64,000 nt of DNA, from the NCBI GenBank assembly GCA_029027985.1, contig CP119076.1, forward strand, positions 3,532,422 to 3,596,421. Reading direction: 5' to 3'. The DNA comes from Klebsiella aerogenes (GTDB lineage: Bacteria > Pseudomonadota > Gammaproteobacteria > Enterobacterales > Enterobacteriaceae). This document shows, piece after piece, positions 19,877 to 29,742 of this stretch (its first letter is position 1; each line of letters starts with the position of its first letter). The notes beneath the pieces are model-generated. The model was not told where the DNA came from. It saw only the letters and a program-made list of their open reading frames with translations, and did no database searches. The position numbers were made by a program, and so were the translations under genes.

Positions 19877-21118
19877 TTAACTTTCGTTGACTATCTCCGG
19901 GCGCTGAAAACGTCGCAGCTCACGCAATAATCCCACCAGCAGCACGCCAACAATAGTCAGCGCCCAGCCGCTGGCGCTGGCCGACGCCATCGGCGTCATC
20001 ACCGCCCCCAACCCGCCGAGCAGCGCCGCACCGATGGCATCACCGGTGACGTTCTGCGCGGTCCACAGGCCGTTAATACGCCCGAGCATATTTTCCGGGG
20101 TTTGCGTCTGAATCAGGGTGTACTGCAACAACGAACTGATCGCGCTTAGCCAGCCGAACAGCGCCAGACATAGCGCCCCCAGCGCCCAAAACGGCATCAG
20201 ACTGAACAACGCGATCGCTACGAACGACCCCACGGTGGTCATCAGCATCAGCGCCCCCGGTTTTGCGGTATGCGCCAGCTGGCCGCTGGTTAACGCCCCC
20301 AGCGCCGCGCCAAGCGGAATAGCGGCATATAGCAGGCCAATTTGCGAATTCGACATCTGCCAGCCTTCCGCCAGCGCCGGATACAGTACGCGCACCGCGC
20401 TGGCCATGGTCAGCAGGCCGCCAAGCAGCGCAATGCCGCCGATAAGCGGGCTACTAAAGAGGAATTTCAGCCCCGCCAGCAGCGATTTCAGCGGGTGCTC
20501 GCGCGGCTGCGGCGGTGGCGGCAGTAACGGCAGGCGCAACAGCGTTAAGGTGGTTATAAAGGTCCCGGCCGCCGCCAGCCCGTAGTTCCACGCCACGCCG
20601 CCAGTGGCCAGCAGCAGGCCGCCGATCATCGGCGAAATGACCGAGCCAAGACGCACCGTCAACATGGTGATCGCCCCGGCCTGCATCAGATTCTCACGCC
20701 CCACTAACGCTGGCGTCGCCGCCAGCAACGCGGTCACGCCTAAGGAAGCGAAGAAGCCATCCCAGATCCCCAGCAAATAAATGGCCGCCAGCGACGGTTC
20801 GGGCAGCATGGCATTCAGGCACAGGCCGACAAAGCCAACACCGCAAGTACCGCGCGCCAGCAGGATCAGGCGCTTGCGTTCATAGCGATCGGCCAACACG
20901 CCGCCAACCATCAAACCAACAAACATCGAACAGCCGGTCAGCATCACCGAGAGCCCAACCTGCCAGGTCGAATGGGTCATCATCTGGATTTGCACCGGGA
21001 TCGCCACGCCTAACAGGCCAAGCGACAGGATCGAAATAAAACGGGCGATAAAGACGGCGCGAAACGCCGGATGGGTGCGCAGGAGGCTGACGTCAAGCAG
21101 CCGGGAAGGTCGGTTCAT
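19877..21118 (-). CDS. entS: Enterobactin exporter EntS (MFS)
   Basis: A 413-residue major facilitator of the EntS/DHA3 family that moves enterobactin from the cytoplasm to the periplasm. The hydrophobic profile suits 12 helices, and the MFS loop motif [13 protein letters not shown] lies between helices 2 and 3. The segment [20 protein letters not shown] is the central loop, as in E. coli EntS. It is divergent from fepD, with a strong Fur box between. Confidence 0.96.
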   Translation of the reverse strand: MNRPSRLLDVSLLRTHPAFRAVFIARFISILSLGLLGVAIPVQIQMMTHSTWQVGLSVMLTGCSMFVGLMVGGVLADRYERKRLILLARGTCGVGFVGLCLNAMLPEPSLAAIYLLGIWDGFFASLGVTALLAATPALVGRENLMQAGAITMLTVRLGSVISPMIGGLLLATGGVAWNYGLAAAGTFITTLTLLRLPLLPPPPQPREHPLKSLLAGLKFLFSSPLIGGIALLGGLLTMASAVRVLYPALAEGWQMSNSQIGLLYAAIPLGAALGALTSGQLAHTAKPGALMLMTTVGSFVAIALFSLMPFWALGALCLALFGWLSAISSLLQYTLIQTQTPENMLGRINGLWTAQNVTGDAIGAALLGGLGAVMTPMASASASGWALTIVGVLLVGLLRELRRFQRPEIVNES

Positions 21119-21187
21119 GCTGGGGCCTTGTCGTTATTTTTCATACCATTTTTATGGTTTCTCATGGTAACATAACTGAATAGAATC

Positions 21188-21212
21188 GATAACGATAATT
21201 ACTATCATTATC
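21188..21212. promoter_or_regulatory. Fur box between entS and fepD
   Basis: The sequence gataacgataattactatcattatc contains repeated GATAAT-type hexamers in both orientations, matching overlapping Fur sites. It lies 19 bases before the fepD start codon and about 70 bases before entS. Confidence 0.85.
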
Positions 21213-21230
21213 ATGTCAGGGATTTGAATT

Positions 21231-22238
21231 ATGTCGTTTTCTACGACCACGGTGCGCGCCGTCGCCGTGCCTGGTCTCTTATTGCTCTTAGCTATCGCGA
21301 TTGCGCTCAGCCTGCTTATCGGCGCCAAACCTCTGCCGTTTTCCGTGATTGTCGATGCCTTTTCCGGCAGTTGCCAAAGCGCCGACTGCACCATCGTGCT
21401 CGATGCCCGCCTGCCGCGTACGCTGGCCGGATTGCTGGCCGGTTGCGCGCTGGGTCTCGCTGGCGCATTAATGCAAACCTTAAGCCGTAACCCGCTGGCC
21501 GATCCGGGTCTGCTCGGCGTCAACTCCGGCGCCAGCTTCGCCATCGTGCTCGGCGCGGCGCTGTTTGGCATAACGTCGCCGCAGGAACAACTGCTGATGG
21601 CCTTCTGCGGCGCCTTCGTCGCCTCGTTGCTGGTGGCCTTTACCGGCAGCCAGGGCGGCGGGCAGCTGAGTCCGGTGCGTTTGACGCTCGCAGGCGTGGC
21701 GCTGGCGGCGGTGCTGGAAGGCTTATCCAACGGTATCGCCCTGCTCAACCCTGACGTCTATGATCAGCTGCGCTTCTGGCAGGCCGGTTCACTCGATATC
21801 CGTACTCTGCAAACGCTGAAAATCGTCCTGCTGCCGGTGCTGGTTGCCGCCGCAGTGACGTTGTTTCTCAGCCGGGCATTAAACAACCTGAGTCTCGGGA
21901 CCGACACCGCCACCGCGCTCGGCAGTCGTGTGGCGCGCACGCAATTTATCGGCCTGCTGGCGATCACCGTCCTGTGCGGCAGCGCGACGGCGGTGGTCGG
22001 CCCTATCGCCTTTATTGGCCTGATGATGCCGCATATGGCACGCTGGCTGGTGGGCGCGGACCACCGCTGGTCGCTGCCGGTGACCCTGCTCGCTACCCCT
22101 ACCCTGTTGCTGATTGCCGACGTGATTGGCCGTCTGCTGGTGCCTGGCGAGCTACGCGTCTCTGTCGTTAGCGCGTTTATCGGCGCACCGGTGCTGATCT
22201 GGCTGGTGCGCCGCCAGCCACGGGGAGGTTCGCTGTGA
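21231..22238 (+). CDS. fepD: Ferric enterobactin ABC transporter permease FepD
   Basis: A 335-residue inner-membrane permease of the FecCD/BtuC family, with about ten transmembrane helices. The block GLAGALMQTLSRNPLADPGL is the typical cytoplasmic motif near helix 2, and GPIAFIGLMMPHMARWLVG is the coupling region that contacts the ATPase. It pairs with FepG to form the channel. Its last codons overlap the GTG start of fepG. Confidence 0.96.
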   Translation: MSFSTTTVRAVAVPGLLLLLAIAIALSLLIGAKPLPFSVIVDAFSGSCQSADCTIVLDARLPRTLAGLLAGCALGLAGALMQTLSRNPLADPGLLGVNSGASFAIVLGAALFGITSPQEQLLMAFCGAFVASLLVAFTGSQGGGQLSPVRLTLAGVALAAVLEGLSNGIALLNPDVYDQLRFWQAGSLDIRTLQTLKIVLLPVLVAAAVTLFLSRALNNLSLGTDTATALGSRVARTQFIGLLAITVLCGSATAVVGPIAFIGLMMPHMARWLVGADHRWSLPVTLLATPTLLLIADVIGRLLVPGELRVSVVSAFIGAPVLIWLVRRQPRGGSL

Positions 22239-23224
22239 TAGTCCCCTCCCGCCTGATCTTCTGCTGCCTGCTGCTCATTGCCGCCAGTCTGCTGGTTTCC
22301 CTGCTTGGGTTGGGCAGCGGGCTGGTGCCGCTCAGTATTAAGCAGGTGGTTTCCGCCCTGCTCGGCGACGCGCCGCGCAACGTCAGCATGGTGGTGACCG
22401 AATGGCGTCTGCCGCGCATCCTGATGGCGTTGCTGATCGGCGCCGCGCTGGGTGTGAGCGGCGCGATATTTCAGTCGCTCATGCGTAACCCGTTGGGCAG
22501 CCCGGATGTGATGGGCTTCAACACCGGTGCCTGGAGCGGCGTACTGGTGGCGATGGTGATGTTCGGTCAGAACCTGGCCGCTATCGCGCTGGCAGCGATG
22601 CTCGGCGGCGTACTGACCTCGCTGGTGGTGTGGTTGCTGGCATGGCGCAACGGTATCGAGACTTTCCGCCTGATCATTATCGGCATCGGCGTGCGTGCGA
22701 TGCTGGTGGCATTCAACACCTGGTTGCTGTTACGCGCCTCGCTGGAAACCGCCCTTTCCGCCGGACTGTGGAACGCCGGTTCACTCAACGGCCTGACGTG
22801 GGGCAAAACCTGGCCGTCAGCACCGCTGATCTTACTCATGCTGGTGTGCAGCGCGCTGCTGGCGCGGCGGATGCGCCTGCTGGAAATGGGCGACGATACC
22901 GCCTGCGCATTGGGCGTGCAGGTCGAGCGCTCACGCCTGCTGCTCATGCTGGTGGCGGTATTATTGACCGCTTCCGCCACCGCGCTGGCCGGGCCTATTT
23001 CTTTTGTCGCGCTGGTGGCGCCGCATATCGCTCGTCGTCTTAGCGGCACCGCGCGCTGGGGATTAACCCAGTCGGCGCTGTGCGGCGCACTGCTGCTGGC
23101 GCTCGCCGATTACTGCGCCCAGCGCCTGTTTATGCCTTATCAATTACCGGTAGGGGTAGTCACCGTCAGTCTTGGCGGCATCTACCTTATCGCGTTGTTA
23201 ATTCAGGAGTCCCGCAAAAAATGA
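22235..23224 (+). CDS. fepG: Ferric enterobactin ABC transporter permease FepG
   Basis: A 329-residue FecCD-family permease and partner of FepD. It shows the family blocks GVSGAIFQSLMRNPLGSPD and GPISFVALVAPHIARRLSG. It starts at a GTG overlapping the end of fepD by four bases, and its own TGA overlaps the fepC ATG. fepD-G-C is therefore one tightly coupled operon. Confidence 0.96.
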   Translation: MIVPSRLIFCCLLLIAASLLVSLLGLGSGLVPLSIKQVVSALLGDAPRNVSMVVTEWRLPRILMALLIGAALGVSGAIFQSLMRNPLGSPDVMGFNTGAWSGVLVAMVMFGQNLAAIALAAMLGGVLTSLVVWLLAWRNGIETFRLIIIGIGVRAMLVAFNTWLLLRASLETALSAGLWNAGSLNGLTWGKTWPSAPLILLMLVCSALLARRMRLLEMGDDTACALGVQVERSRLLLMLVAVLLTASATALAGPISFVALVAPHIARRLSGTARWGLTQSALCGALLLALADYCAQRLFMPYQLPVGVVTVSLGGIYLIALLIQESRKK

Positions 23225-24015
23225 CCGCTGTCACTTCCCGTTTGCGCGGCGACCAGTTGACCCTGGCCTACGGCAAAAAGACCATCGCCGAATCGCTGAA
23301 TGTCACGATTCCTGACGGCCATTTCACCGCGATTATCGGCCCCAATGGCTGCGGTAAATCTACCCTGCTGCGTACCTTGAGCCGCCTGATGACGCCAACC
23401 AGCGGCCACGTATTCCTCGACGGTGAACAGATCCAGCACTACGCCAGCAAAGAAGTGGCGAAGCGCATCGGTCTGCTGGCGCAGAATGCCACCACGCCTG
23501 GCGATATCACCGTACAGGAGCTGGTGGCACGCGGCCGCTATCCGCACCAGCCGATGTTTACCCGCTGGCGTAAAGAGGATGAAGAAGCGGTGAATAACGC
23601 AATGCGGGCGACCGGGATCGTCGACCTCGCGCTGCAGAGCGTCGATACGCTTTCCGGCGGCCAGCGACAGCGAGCATGGATTGCGATGGTGCTGGCGCAG
23701 GAGACGGCGATTATGCTGCTCGACGAGCCGACCACCTGGCTGGATATCAGCCATCAGATCGATCTGCTGGAGCTGTTAAGCGAGCTAAATCGAGAGAAGG
23801 GATATACGCTGGCGGCGGTGCTGCACGACCTGAACCAGGCCTGCCGTTACGCCACCCATCTGATCGCTCTACGCGACGGCAAGATCGTCGCCGAAGGCGC
23901 GCCGAAAGAGATCGTCACAGCGGAACTGATTGAACGCATTTACGGCCTGCGCTGCACGATCATCGACGATCCGGTAGCGCATACGCCGCTGGTAGTGCCG
24001 CTGGGGCGCCGTTAA
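23221..24015 (+). CDS. fepC: Ferric enterobactin ABC transporter ATP-binding protein FepC
   Basis: A 264-residue ATPase that drives FepD-FepG. Walker A is GPNGCGKST, the signature is LSGGQRQRAWIAM, Walker B is IMLLDEPTTWLD and the switch histidine is in VLHDLNQA. The start is the ATG in ATGA overlapping the fepG stop; a longer upstream frame only reads through fepG. In E. coli fepE follows fepC before entF; here repeats take that place. Confidence 0.97.
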   Translation: MTAVTSRLRGDQLTLAYGKKTIAESLNVTIPDGHFTAIIGPNGCGKSTLLRTLSRLMTPTSGHVFLDGEQIQHYASKEVAKRIGLLAQNATTPGDITVQELVARGRYPHQPMFTRWRKEDEEAVNNAMRATGIVDLALQSVDTLSGGQRQRAWIAMVLAQETAIMLLDEPTTWLDISHQIDLLELLSELNREKGYTLAAVLHDLNQACRYATHLIALRDGKIVAEGAPKEIVTAELIERIYGLRCTIIDDPVAHTPLVVPLGRR

Positions 24016-24033
24016 TCTTTTCTATACACCACA

Positions 24034-24137
24034 TTCCCGGCTGACGCTGCGCTGAGCCGGGCTACATATCACCGCATCCCCGGCTGGCGCTACGCTGAGC
24101 CGGGCTACCAAAACGGGTAGCCCGGGACTGCGCTACC
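24034..24137. repeat. REP/BIME-like repeats between fepC and entF
   Basis: Two direct copies of a 30-base unit (cccggctgacgctgcgctga then gccgggctac, 24036-24065; and the same with single changes, 24078-24108) are followed by an inverted remnant, gggtagcccgggactgcgct. Each unit can fold on itself. They lie between convergent fepC and entF and probably act as transcript ends. Confidence 0.75.
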
Positions 24138-24138
24138 G

Positions 24139-27100
24139 TTATCCGAGGATTTCTCGCACTACCGGGCCGATCGCCTCAAAGGCCTGCGGCGAGATTATCT
24201 CAACGTGGGCGCAGTTTTGGCTAAACACCTCCAGCTCGCCGACCCACGGCCCCCAGGCCACCTGCGGATCCATCCCTTCCTGGCGCGTTTTCTCCGCCAC
24301 GAACAGCGTCGCCTTACCATCAAACGTCGCACTGTGCGCGGTAGTTAACAGACGTACCGCGTCGGCATAGTTGCCTTCGATGGCGCTAAACAGCTCGCCA
24401 GAGGTCTGTCCCTGTTGGGCAGCGAGGAACGCTTCGCGCTCGCGGTCAATCTCCGCCAGCACTTCCGGATCCAGACCGTTCGCCTCTTTCTCCGCCCAGT
24501 TTTGCGTCTCCGGTGGCCAGGTATCCAGTAAGCCAAGGAAGGCCACGCTTTCTCCGCGCTGGCGCAACCGGGCGGCAATCCCCTGCGCTAAGGTCCCGCC
24601 GAGCGAATAACCAAACAGGTAGTACGGCCCGTGCGGTTGCTGCGCCAGTAGCGTGCGCAGATGATGCTCGCAGACCTCATCGAGAGTGGCGGCGCTAGCC
24701 ATCGGCCCTTCAGGGCACGGCGACTGAATCCCGGTAATCGACCAACGCGGACTGAGATAACGCGCCAGCACGCTGAACTGCCAGGCGAAACCGGATGCCG
24801 GATGGAAGCAGAACAATGTCGGACCGTCACTCTCACGCAGCGGCAGCAGGGAATCAAAGCCCAGACGCCGGGTCTGTTCATCGCTCAAATCGGCAGCCAG
24901 CAGCGCGCTCAGCTTGCCAACCGTCGAGGCGACCATCACCTGCCCTGGCGTCACCTGCCGCTCCAGCTCGCGGCTAAGCTGCGCCGCCAGGCGCATCGCC
25001 AGCAACGAATGGCCGCCGAGGGCGAAGAAATCAGCGTCGATGTCATTCACCTCGCAGCCCAGCAGTTGGCTGAATGCCGCGGCAACGGCGATTTCCGTTG
25101 CCGACTGCGGCGGACGGCCGCTGCGCTCGCTGCTTAATGCAGGCAACGGCAGCGCTTTGCGGTCCAGCTTGCCGTTGGCGCTGAGCGGGAAGGAGTCCAG
25201 TTGGATCAGCACCACCGGCACCATGTGCGGCGGTAGCTGTTCACCGAGACGTGTTTTCAGCGCCGCAACGTCCAGCGGCTGCCCGGACTCGCTCAGTAAA
25301 TAGCCGACGAGCTGGCGGGCATCGCCGCCGGTCGCCGCCGCCTGGTTAAAGACGCAGGCGTGGCATACCGCCTGCGCGACGTCCGGCAGCGCCGACATGA
25401 CCCGGTCGATCTCACCCAGTTCAATACGCTGACCACGGATTTTCAGTTGGTCATCACTGCGGCCAAGGTATTCCACCGCGCCGTTATCCAGCCAGCGCGC
25501 CACATCGCCGGTGCGGTACATCCGCTCGCCCGGGGCAAACGGATCGGCGATAAAGCGGCTGGCGGTAAGGTCCGGACGCCCCATGTACCCCTGCGCCAGC
25601 TGAATGCCCGTTAAGTACAGGTCGCCCGCCACGCCCGGTGGTACCGGGCGCATCGTGGCATCGAGAATACGCAATCCGGTGTTCCATACCGGCCAGCCGA
25701 TCGGCACGCTGTTGCCGGTCACTGCCGCCAGCTCTGGCCCACAGGCCGGATACCAACTGACGTCTACTGCCGCTTCCGTCGGTCCGTACAGGTTATGTAA
25801 CGGCGCGCCGGTTAGCGTTTCCCATTCGCGACACAGTTCGGTCGGCAGCGCTTCGCCGCTGCAGAACACCCGCTTCAGCGTGCGGCAGGCCGCCACATTA
25901 TCAGCATCCAGCGAGGCGACAAACGCCGCCAGCATCGACGGGACAAAGTGGGTAGTGGTCACGCCGTAATGGGCGAAGAACTGCTGCATCGCCAACGGAT
26001 CGCGATGCGCTTCTGGCTCCGCCATCACCAGTTGCGCGCCGGTAATAAACGGCCACCAGAACTCCCATACCGACACATCAAAGCTGCACGGCGTCTTCTG
26101 CGCCACCACGTCGGCAGCGGTTAACGGGTAGTGATTTTGCATCCACAGCAAGCGGTTAACGATGGCGGTCTGGCCGACCATCACCCCTTTCGGTCGCCCG
26201 GTCGATCCGGAGGTAAAGATAATATAGGCCGTGTGATCCGGCGTTGAGAGCGCCAGTGGCGCCTCATCGCCAGCCGCCAGCGGCTGCTGATAACACACAC
26301 TGGCAAGCCCGGGAATATCGCTAAAGCGGGACAACTGATCGTCAGAGGTAATCAGCAGCGACGGCCGCGCGTCCTCCAGCATCATCCGCAGACGATCGTC
26401 CGGGTAGCCGGTATCCAGCGGCAGCCAGGCGGCGCCCGCTTCGACGATCCCGTGCAGCGCCAGCGTCAGGAACACCGAACGCGGTAAGGCGACCGCCACG
26501 CTATCTCCCGGTTTAACGCCGTGTTGGCGCAGCAGGCTCGCCAGCGCCACCACCTGCTGGCGCATTTCGCGATAGCTAAAGCGCCAGTGGGCGTCCGCCA
26601 GCGCTGGCGCATCCGGCGTTTTTCGCGCCTGTTCGGCCACCAGCGCGCTGAGCGTCGTGGATGGCAGCGGCATCGCGGTATTGTTGATCAATGTCAGTTG
26701 CGCGGTCTCTTCCGCCGACAGCATCTCCGCTTCACCGCAGCGCAGCGCCGGGTTAGCGGCGAACTGCGCCAGCAGTGCGGTCAGCCGCGCCACATGGCGT
26801 CGTAGCGTTGCTTCATCATAGCGGGCTTTATTGGCGAGGATCTCCAGCGACAGTCCGCCGTGTTCATCCGGGAACAGCGCCAGCTCCAGGTCATTCACCG
26901 GGCCGGTGGCGAGGGTATGGGTCAGCGCCTGTACCCCGTCCATATCCAGCTGGTAATCAAAGACTTTGATATTCAACACCGGGCCAAACAGCGGTTCGTC
27001 ACCCGCGGCTTTACCGCTGTCGCGGACGATCTGTTCGGCATCGTAGCGCTGGTGACGGCGCATTTTTTTCAGCTGCCCGGAGAGCCGGGTCGCCAGCTCC

Positions 27101-28020
27101 GCCAGCGTCTCTTGCGCGTCGATCTTCACCGCCAGCGGCAGCACGTTAAGCACCGGGCCGGTGGCGGTCAGCGCCGCCGAGCCCATGCGGCGCATAAAGA
27201 TAAAGCCCGCCGCGTAGTCCATACGGTTACACAACCGCCCCAGCCACAGGGTAGTCAGCGCCAACGTCAGATCGGCGCGCTGGCACTGCGGCGCATTGGC
27301 CGCCAGTTGGCTGAAGATAGCCGGATCGGCCTCCAGCTTCATACGCCAGATGTCGGTGCTGGTCGCCCGCCCGGCCAGCGGCGCGGCAGAGAGCGAAGCC
27401 GGAGACGGTAACGCCTGGCGCTGCTCCTGCCAGAAGTTTTTGTCACGCTGCCAGGCATCGCTGCCGTAGTAGCGCTGATACTCTTCCACCACCTCGGCAA
27501 ACGGCGTAAATGGCGAAGCCGGCGTCGCTTCGCCGCGCTGCCAGGCGCGATAAATCGCAGCAATCTGGCGGGTAATCGCCGGGAAACTGAAACCATCGAC
27601 CAGCAAATGATGATAACGCTGATACCAGTACCAACCGTCGTCGCTGACACGTAACAATTGATGGTAGACCAGCGGATTACCGCCATCAACGCGCAGATTC
27701 TGCCCGAGATCGCCTTGCATCAGCGTGAGTGCCGCCGCATGGGGATCCGCCTGCTGGCGCAGGTCAATGGTTTGCACTTCCGCGAACTCGCGCGCCTCAT
27801 CGACCCACTGCCACGCTTCGCCGTTATCTTCGCAAAAGCGCATGCTGAGGGTATCGGCCTGCTTCAGTCCGGCGACGATCGCCCGGGCAAGCAGCGCCGG
27901 GTCAAGATTGCCGCGCAGTTCAACATAGTGGGCCACGCTCCAGGCGCCTGGCAACGTGGAGAGGCGTTCAGCCATCCAAATCCCCGGCTGCGCTGCAACC
28001 AGCGGTAAACGAGTGGTCAT
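24139..28020 (-). CDS. entF: Enterobactin synthetase component F (NRPS)
   Basis: A 1293-residue non-ribosomal peptide synthetase that loads serine, joins it to dihydroxybenzoate from EntB, and trimerises and cyclises three units. Domains in order: condensation (about 1-440, HHLLVDG); adenylation (about 455-960, FTSGSTGRPKGVM, NLYGPTEAAVD, YRTGDVARW); peptidyl carrier (serine at about 1005 in LGGHSLL); thioesterase (serine at about 1139 in FGYSLGG). Length equals E. coli EntF and no domain is missing. It runs from fes through the MbtH gene to entF. Confidence 0.98.
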   Translation of the reverse strand: MTTRLPLVAAQPGIWMAERLSTLPGAWSVAHYVELRGNLDPALLARAIVAGLKQADTLSMRFCEDNGEAWQWVDEAREFAEVQTIDLRQQADPHAAALTLMQGDLGQNLRVDGGNPLVYHQLLRVSDDGWYWYQRYHHLLVDGFSFPAITRQIAAIYRAWQRGEATPASPFTPFAEVVEEYQRYYGSDAWQRDKNFWQEQRQALPSPASLSAAPLAGRATSTDIWRMKLEADPAIFSQLAANAPQCQRADLTLALTTLWLGRLCNRMDYAAGFIFMRRMGSAALTATGPVLNVLPLAVKIDAQETLAELATRLSGQLKKMRRHQRYDAEQIVRDSGKAAGDEPLFGPVLNIKVFDYQLDMDGVQALTHTLATGPVNDLELALFPDEHGGLSLEILANKARYDEATLRRHVARLTALLAQFAANPALRCGEAEMLSAEETAQLTLINNTAMPLPSTTLSALVAEQARKTPDAPALADAHWRFSYREMRQQVVALASLLRQHGVKPGDSVAVALPRSVFLTLALHGIVEAGAAWLPLDTGYPDDRLRMMLEDARPSLLITSDDQLSRFSDIPGLASVCYQQPLAAGDEAPLALSTPDHTAYIIFTSGSTGRPKGVMVGQTAIVNRLLWMQNHYPLTAADVVAQKTPCSFDVSVWEFWWPFITGAQLVMAEPEAHRDPLAMQQFFAHYGVTTTHFVPSMLAAFVASLDADNVAACRTLKRVFCSGEALPTELCREWETLTGAPLHNLYGPTEAAVDVSWYPACGPELAAVTGNSVPIGWPVWNTGLRILDATMRPVPPGVAGDLYLTGIQLAQGYMGRPDLTASRFIADPFAPGERMYRTGDVARWLDNGAVEYLGRSDDQLKIRGQRIELGEIDRVMSALPDVAQAVCHACVFNQAAATGGDARQLVGYLLSESGQPLDVAALKTRLGEQLPPHMVPVVLIQLDSFPLSANGKLDRKALPLPALSSERSGRPPQSATEIAVAAAFSQLLGCEVNDIDADFFALGGHSLLAMRLAAQLSRELERQVTPGQVMVASTVGKLSALLAADLSDEQTRRLGFDSLLPLRESDGPTLFCFHPASGFAWQFSVLARYLSPRWSITGIQSPCPEGPMASAATLDEVCEHHLRTLLAQQPHGPYYLFGYSLGGTLAQGIAARLRQRGESVAFLGLLDTWPPETQNWAEKEANGLDPEVLAEIDREREAFLAAQQGQTSGELFSAIEGNYADAVRLLTTAHSATFDGKATLFVAEKTRQEGMDPQVAWGPWVGELEVFSQNCAHVEIISPQAFEAIGPVVREILG

Positions 28021-28030
28021 CTAAAGCTCC

Positions 28031-28234
28031 TTAGGAGGCGTAATGCGCCGGGGTGAGGGTTGACCAGTTGGCGGCAAGCCAGGCGTTACATGCGTCTAAT
28101 GACTGCGGCGGACATTCCACCAACCAGCCAGCCGGCAGCGCGCAGTGGCACGGCCACAGGCTGTATTGCTGCTGTTCGTTGCGCAGAATGTAAAACTGCC
28201 CTTGCGGATTGTCGAAGGGGTTACTGAATTGCAT
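28031..28234 (-). CDS. ybdZ: MbtH-like protein, EntF partner
   Basis: A 67-residue MbtH-family protein that binds and stimulates the adenylation domain of EntF. Family residues are visible: NPFDNPQGQFYILRNEQQQ, YSLWP, PAGW and the final WLAANWSTLTP. It sits between fes and entF, ten bases before entF and only three bases after fes, as in E. coli. Confidence 0.95.
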   Translation of the reverse strand: MQFSNPFDNPQGQFYILRNEQQQYSLWPCHCALPAGWLVECPPQSLDACNAWLAANWSTLTPAHYAS

Positions 28235-28237
28235 CTA

Positions 28238-29458
28238 TCACTCCTCGTTAAGCGCGTGTTCTTGCCCGCAGCGCAAAGGCTGCCACAGCTGGATAAGCCC
28301 CGCCGTCAGCCCACCGCGCCAGCAAAGCGCATCGTGTCCGCCGTCAACCTGACGCCAGAAAGTGGACTGCTGTGTCTGCTGTAGTTGCGCTAAAAGCGCC
28401 TGATTGGCGCGAAAAATAATCGGCTCGCGCACGCCGGCTTCCAGCCAGATGCGCAGCCCCTGCGGCTGAAGCTCGCCACGCTGTAGTTGCTCAAGTAAGA
28501 GGCCAGGCTGGGTGCCGCCACGTTGCGGCCACCAGTACGACCCCGACTGACTCAGCACGCAGCCAAAGCGCTGCGGCCAGTGTAGCGCGGCATACATCGC
28601 CGCCAGACCACCGAAGCTCTGCCCCGCCACCACCGTTCGATCGGCGCGATCGCTGAACGGCGCCAACGCCCGTACCTGCGGCAGCAGTTCTTCCTGCACC
28701 GCCAGCCAGAAATCACGGTTGCAGGGCAACTCGACGCTGCGGTGTTGGTTGTCGATGACGTCAATCAGCAGATAGACCGCCGGCGGCAGGCGACCGTCGC
28801 GCGTCAGCCCCGCCAGAGGCGAAAAGATGGGCATACTTTCCGCCCAGAACTGACCATCAAGCAGCACTGCCAACGGGCGATCCGCCGCCACGCCTGTGGC
28901 GTAAACCCACACCCGGCGGCAATTACCCAACCGCTGGCTGCGCCATTCGATACAACGCGGCGGGGGCGAAACCGGTTCACGATAGTGCCAACCCGGCTGC
29001 TCCGGCGCCTGCGGCAGTTCCAGCGCCGAAACCGCATGGCCGCGCCCGCCCTTCCAGCTTTGCGGATTGCGCGGATCGGCTATCGCCCGCGGCAACAGTT
29101 TGCGCCAGCCTTCGCGCAGCAACGCGCGGTCTGGCGTATTGCCGTTAAATAACTGTGGGGAGAAATCGTCATCGCGTTCGGAGGGAATAAAACAGTAGCT
29201 GCCGCGCCAGGTGGCCGGAAGCGTGGTTTGCCAGCACCAGGCATCGGTACCGGGGATACGCTGCAGGGTTTGCGGCACAGCGTTGTGATGATGATCGGTA
29301 ACGCCGGTGATGTAAATCCACACCCGCCGTGTCCGCGAGGTGGTTTCGCTGCCTGCCGGATCGCGCCACCAGAAGGTCACCCGATACGCGTCGCCCAGCG
29401 CCTCAGTCTGCGGGCCGATGATGCCCTGCCACCCGTCGTCACTTCCTGTTATATGCAT
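28238..29458 (-). CDS. fes: Enterobactin/ferric enterobactin esterase Fes
   Basis: A 406-residue cytoplasmic esterase that cuts the trilactone of ferric enterobactin and so frees iron. The N-terminal Fes domain (VTFWWRDPAGSE, VWIYITGVTDHHHN) is followed by an esterase-D-like alpha/beta hydrolase. The nucleophile motif is AGQSFGGLAA, the acid lies in the LEAGVREP block and the histidine in VDGGHDALCW. It is divergent from fepA, with Fur sites between, and leads the fes-ybdZ-entF operon. Confidence 0.96.
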   Translation of the reverse strand: MHITGSDDGWQGIIGPQTEALGDAYRVTFWWRDPAGSETTSRTRRVWIYITGVTDHHHNAVPQTLQRIPGTDAWCWQTTLPATWRGSYCFIPSERDDDFSPQLFNGNTPDRALLREGWRKLLPRAIADPRNPQSWKGGRGHAVSALELPQAPEQPGWHYREPVSPPPRCIEWRSQRLGNCRRVWVYATGVAADRPLAVLLDGQFWAESMPIFSPLAGLTRDGRLPPAVYLLIDVIDNQHRSVELPCNRDFWLAVQEELLPQVRALAPFSDRADRTVVAGQSFGGLAAMYAALHWPQRFGCVLSQSGSYWWPQRGGTQPGLLLEQLQRGELQPQGLRIWLEAGVREPIIFRANQALLAQLQQTQQSTFWRQVDGGHDALCWRGGLTAGLIQLWQPLRCGQEHALNEE

Positions 29459-29501
29459 TCCGTCAGTAACCCTATGTTTACCGTGATTTTTATCAATAAA
29501 C

Positions 29502-29545
29502 GTAATAATTATTGATAATATTATTGATAACTATTTGCATTTGCA
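29502..29545. promoter_or_regulatory. Fur sites between fes and fepA
   Basis: Overlapping hexamers gtaataattattgataata and attattgataactatttgca carry several GATAAT-like repeats. They lie 44-90 bases upstream of fes and about 200 bases upstream of fepA. The tail ttgcatttgcaatagc resembles the corresponding fepA-fes promoter region of E. coli. Confidence 0.75.
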
Positions 29546-29742
29546 ATAGCGTATTAACGCGCCTAAGGGTAGCGCGTCTTCTAACTACATTAAATCAATG
29601 CCAGAGAGGGTCTTTTCAGAGCATTGCGCTCGGTTGGCTACGGAAAGCGTTCACCTTCTACTGGCAACATTTATGCCGTCTCCCCTCCCGGTGGGAAGGG
29701 GTTTCTGGGGAAAGCGGCACAGAAAAGCGGAACTTATTTACA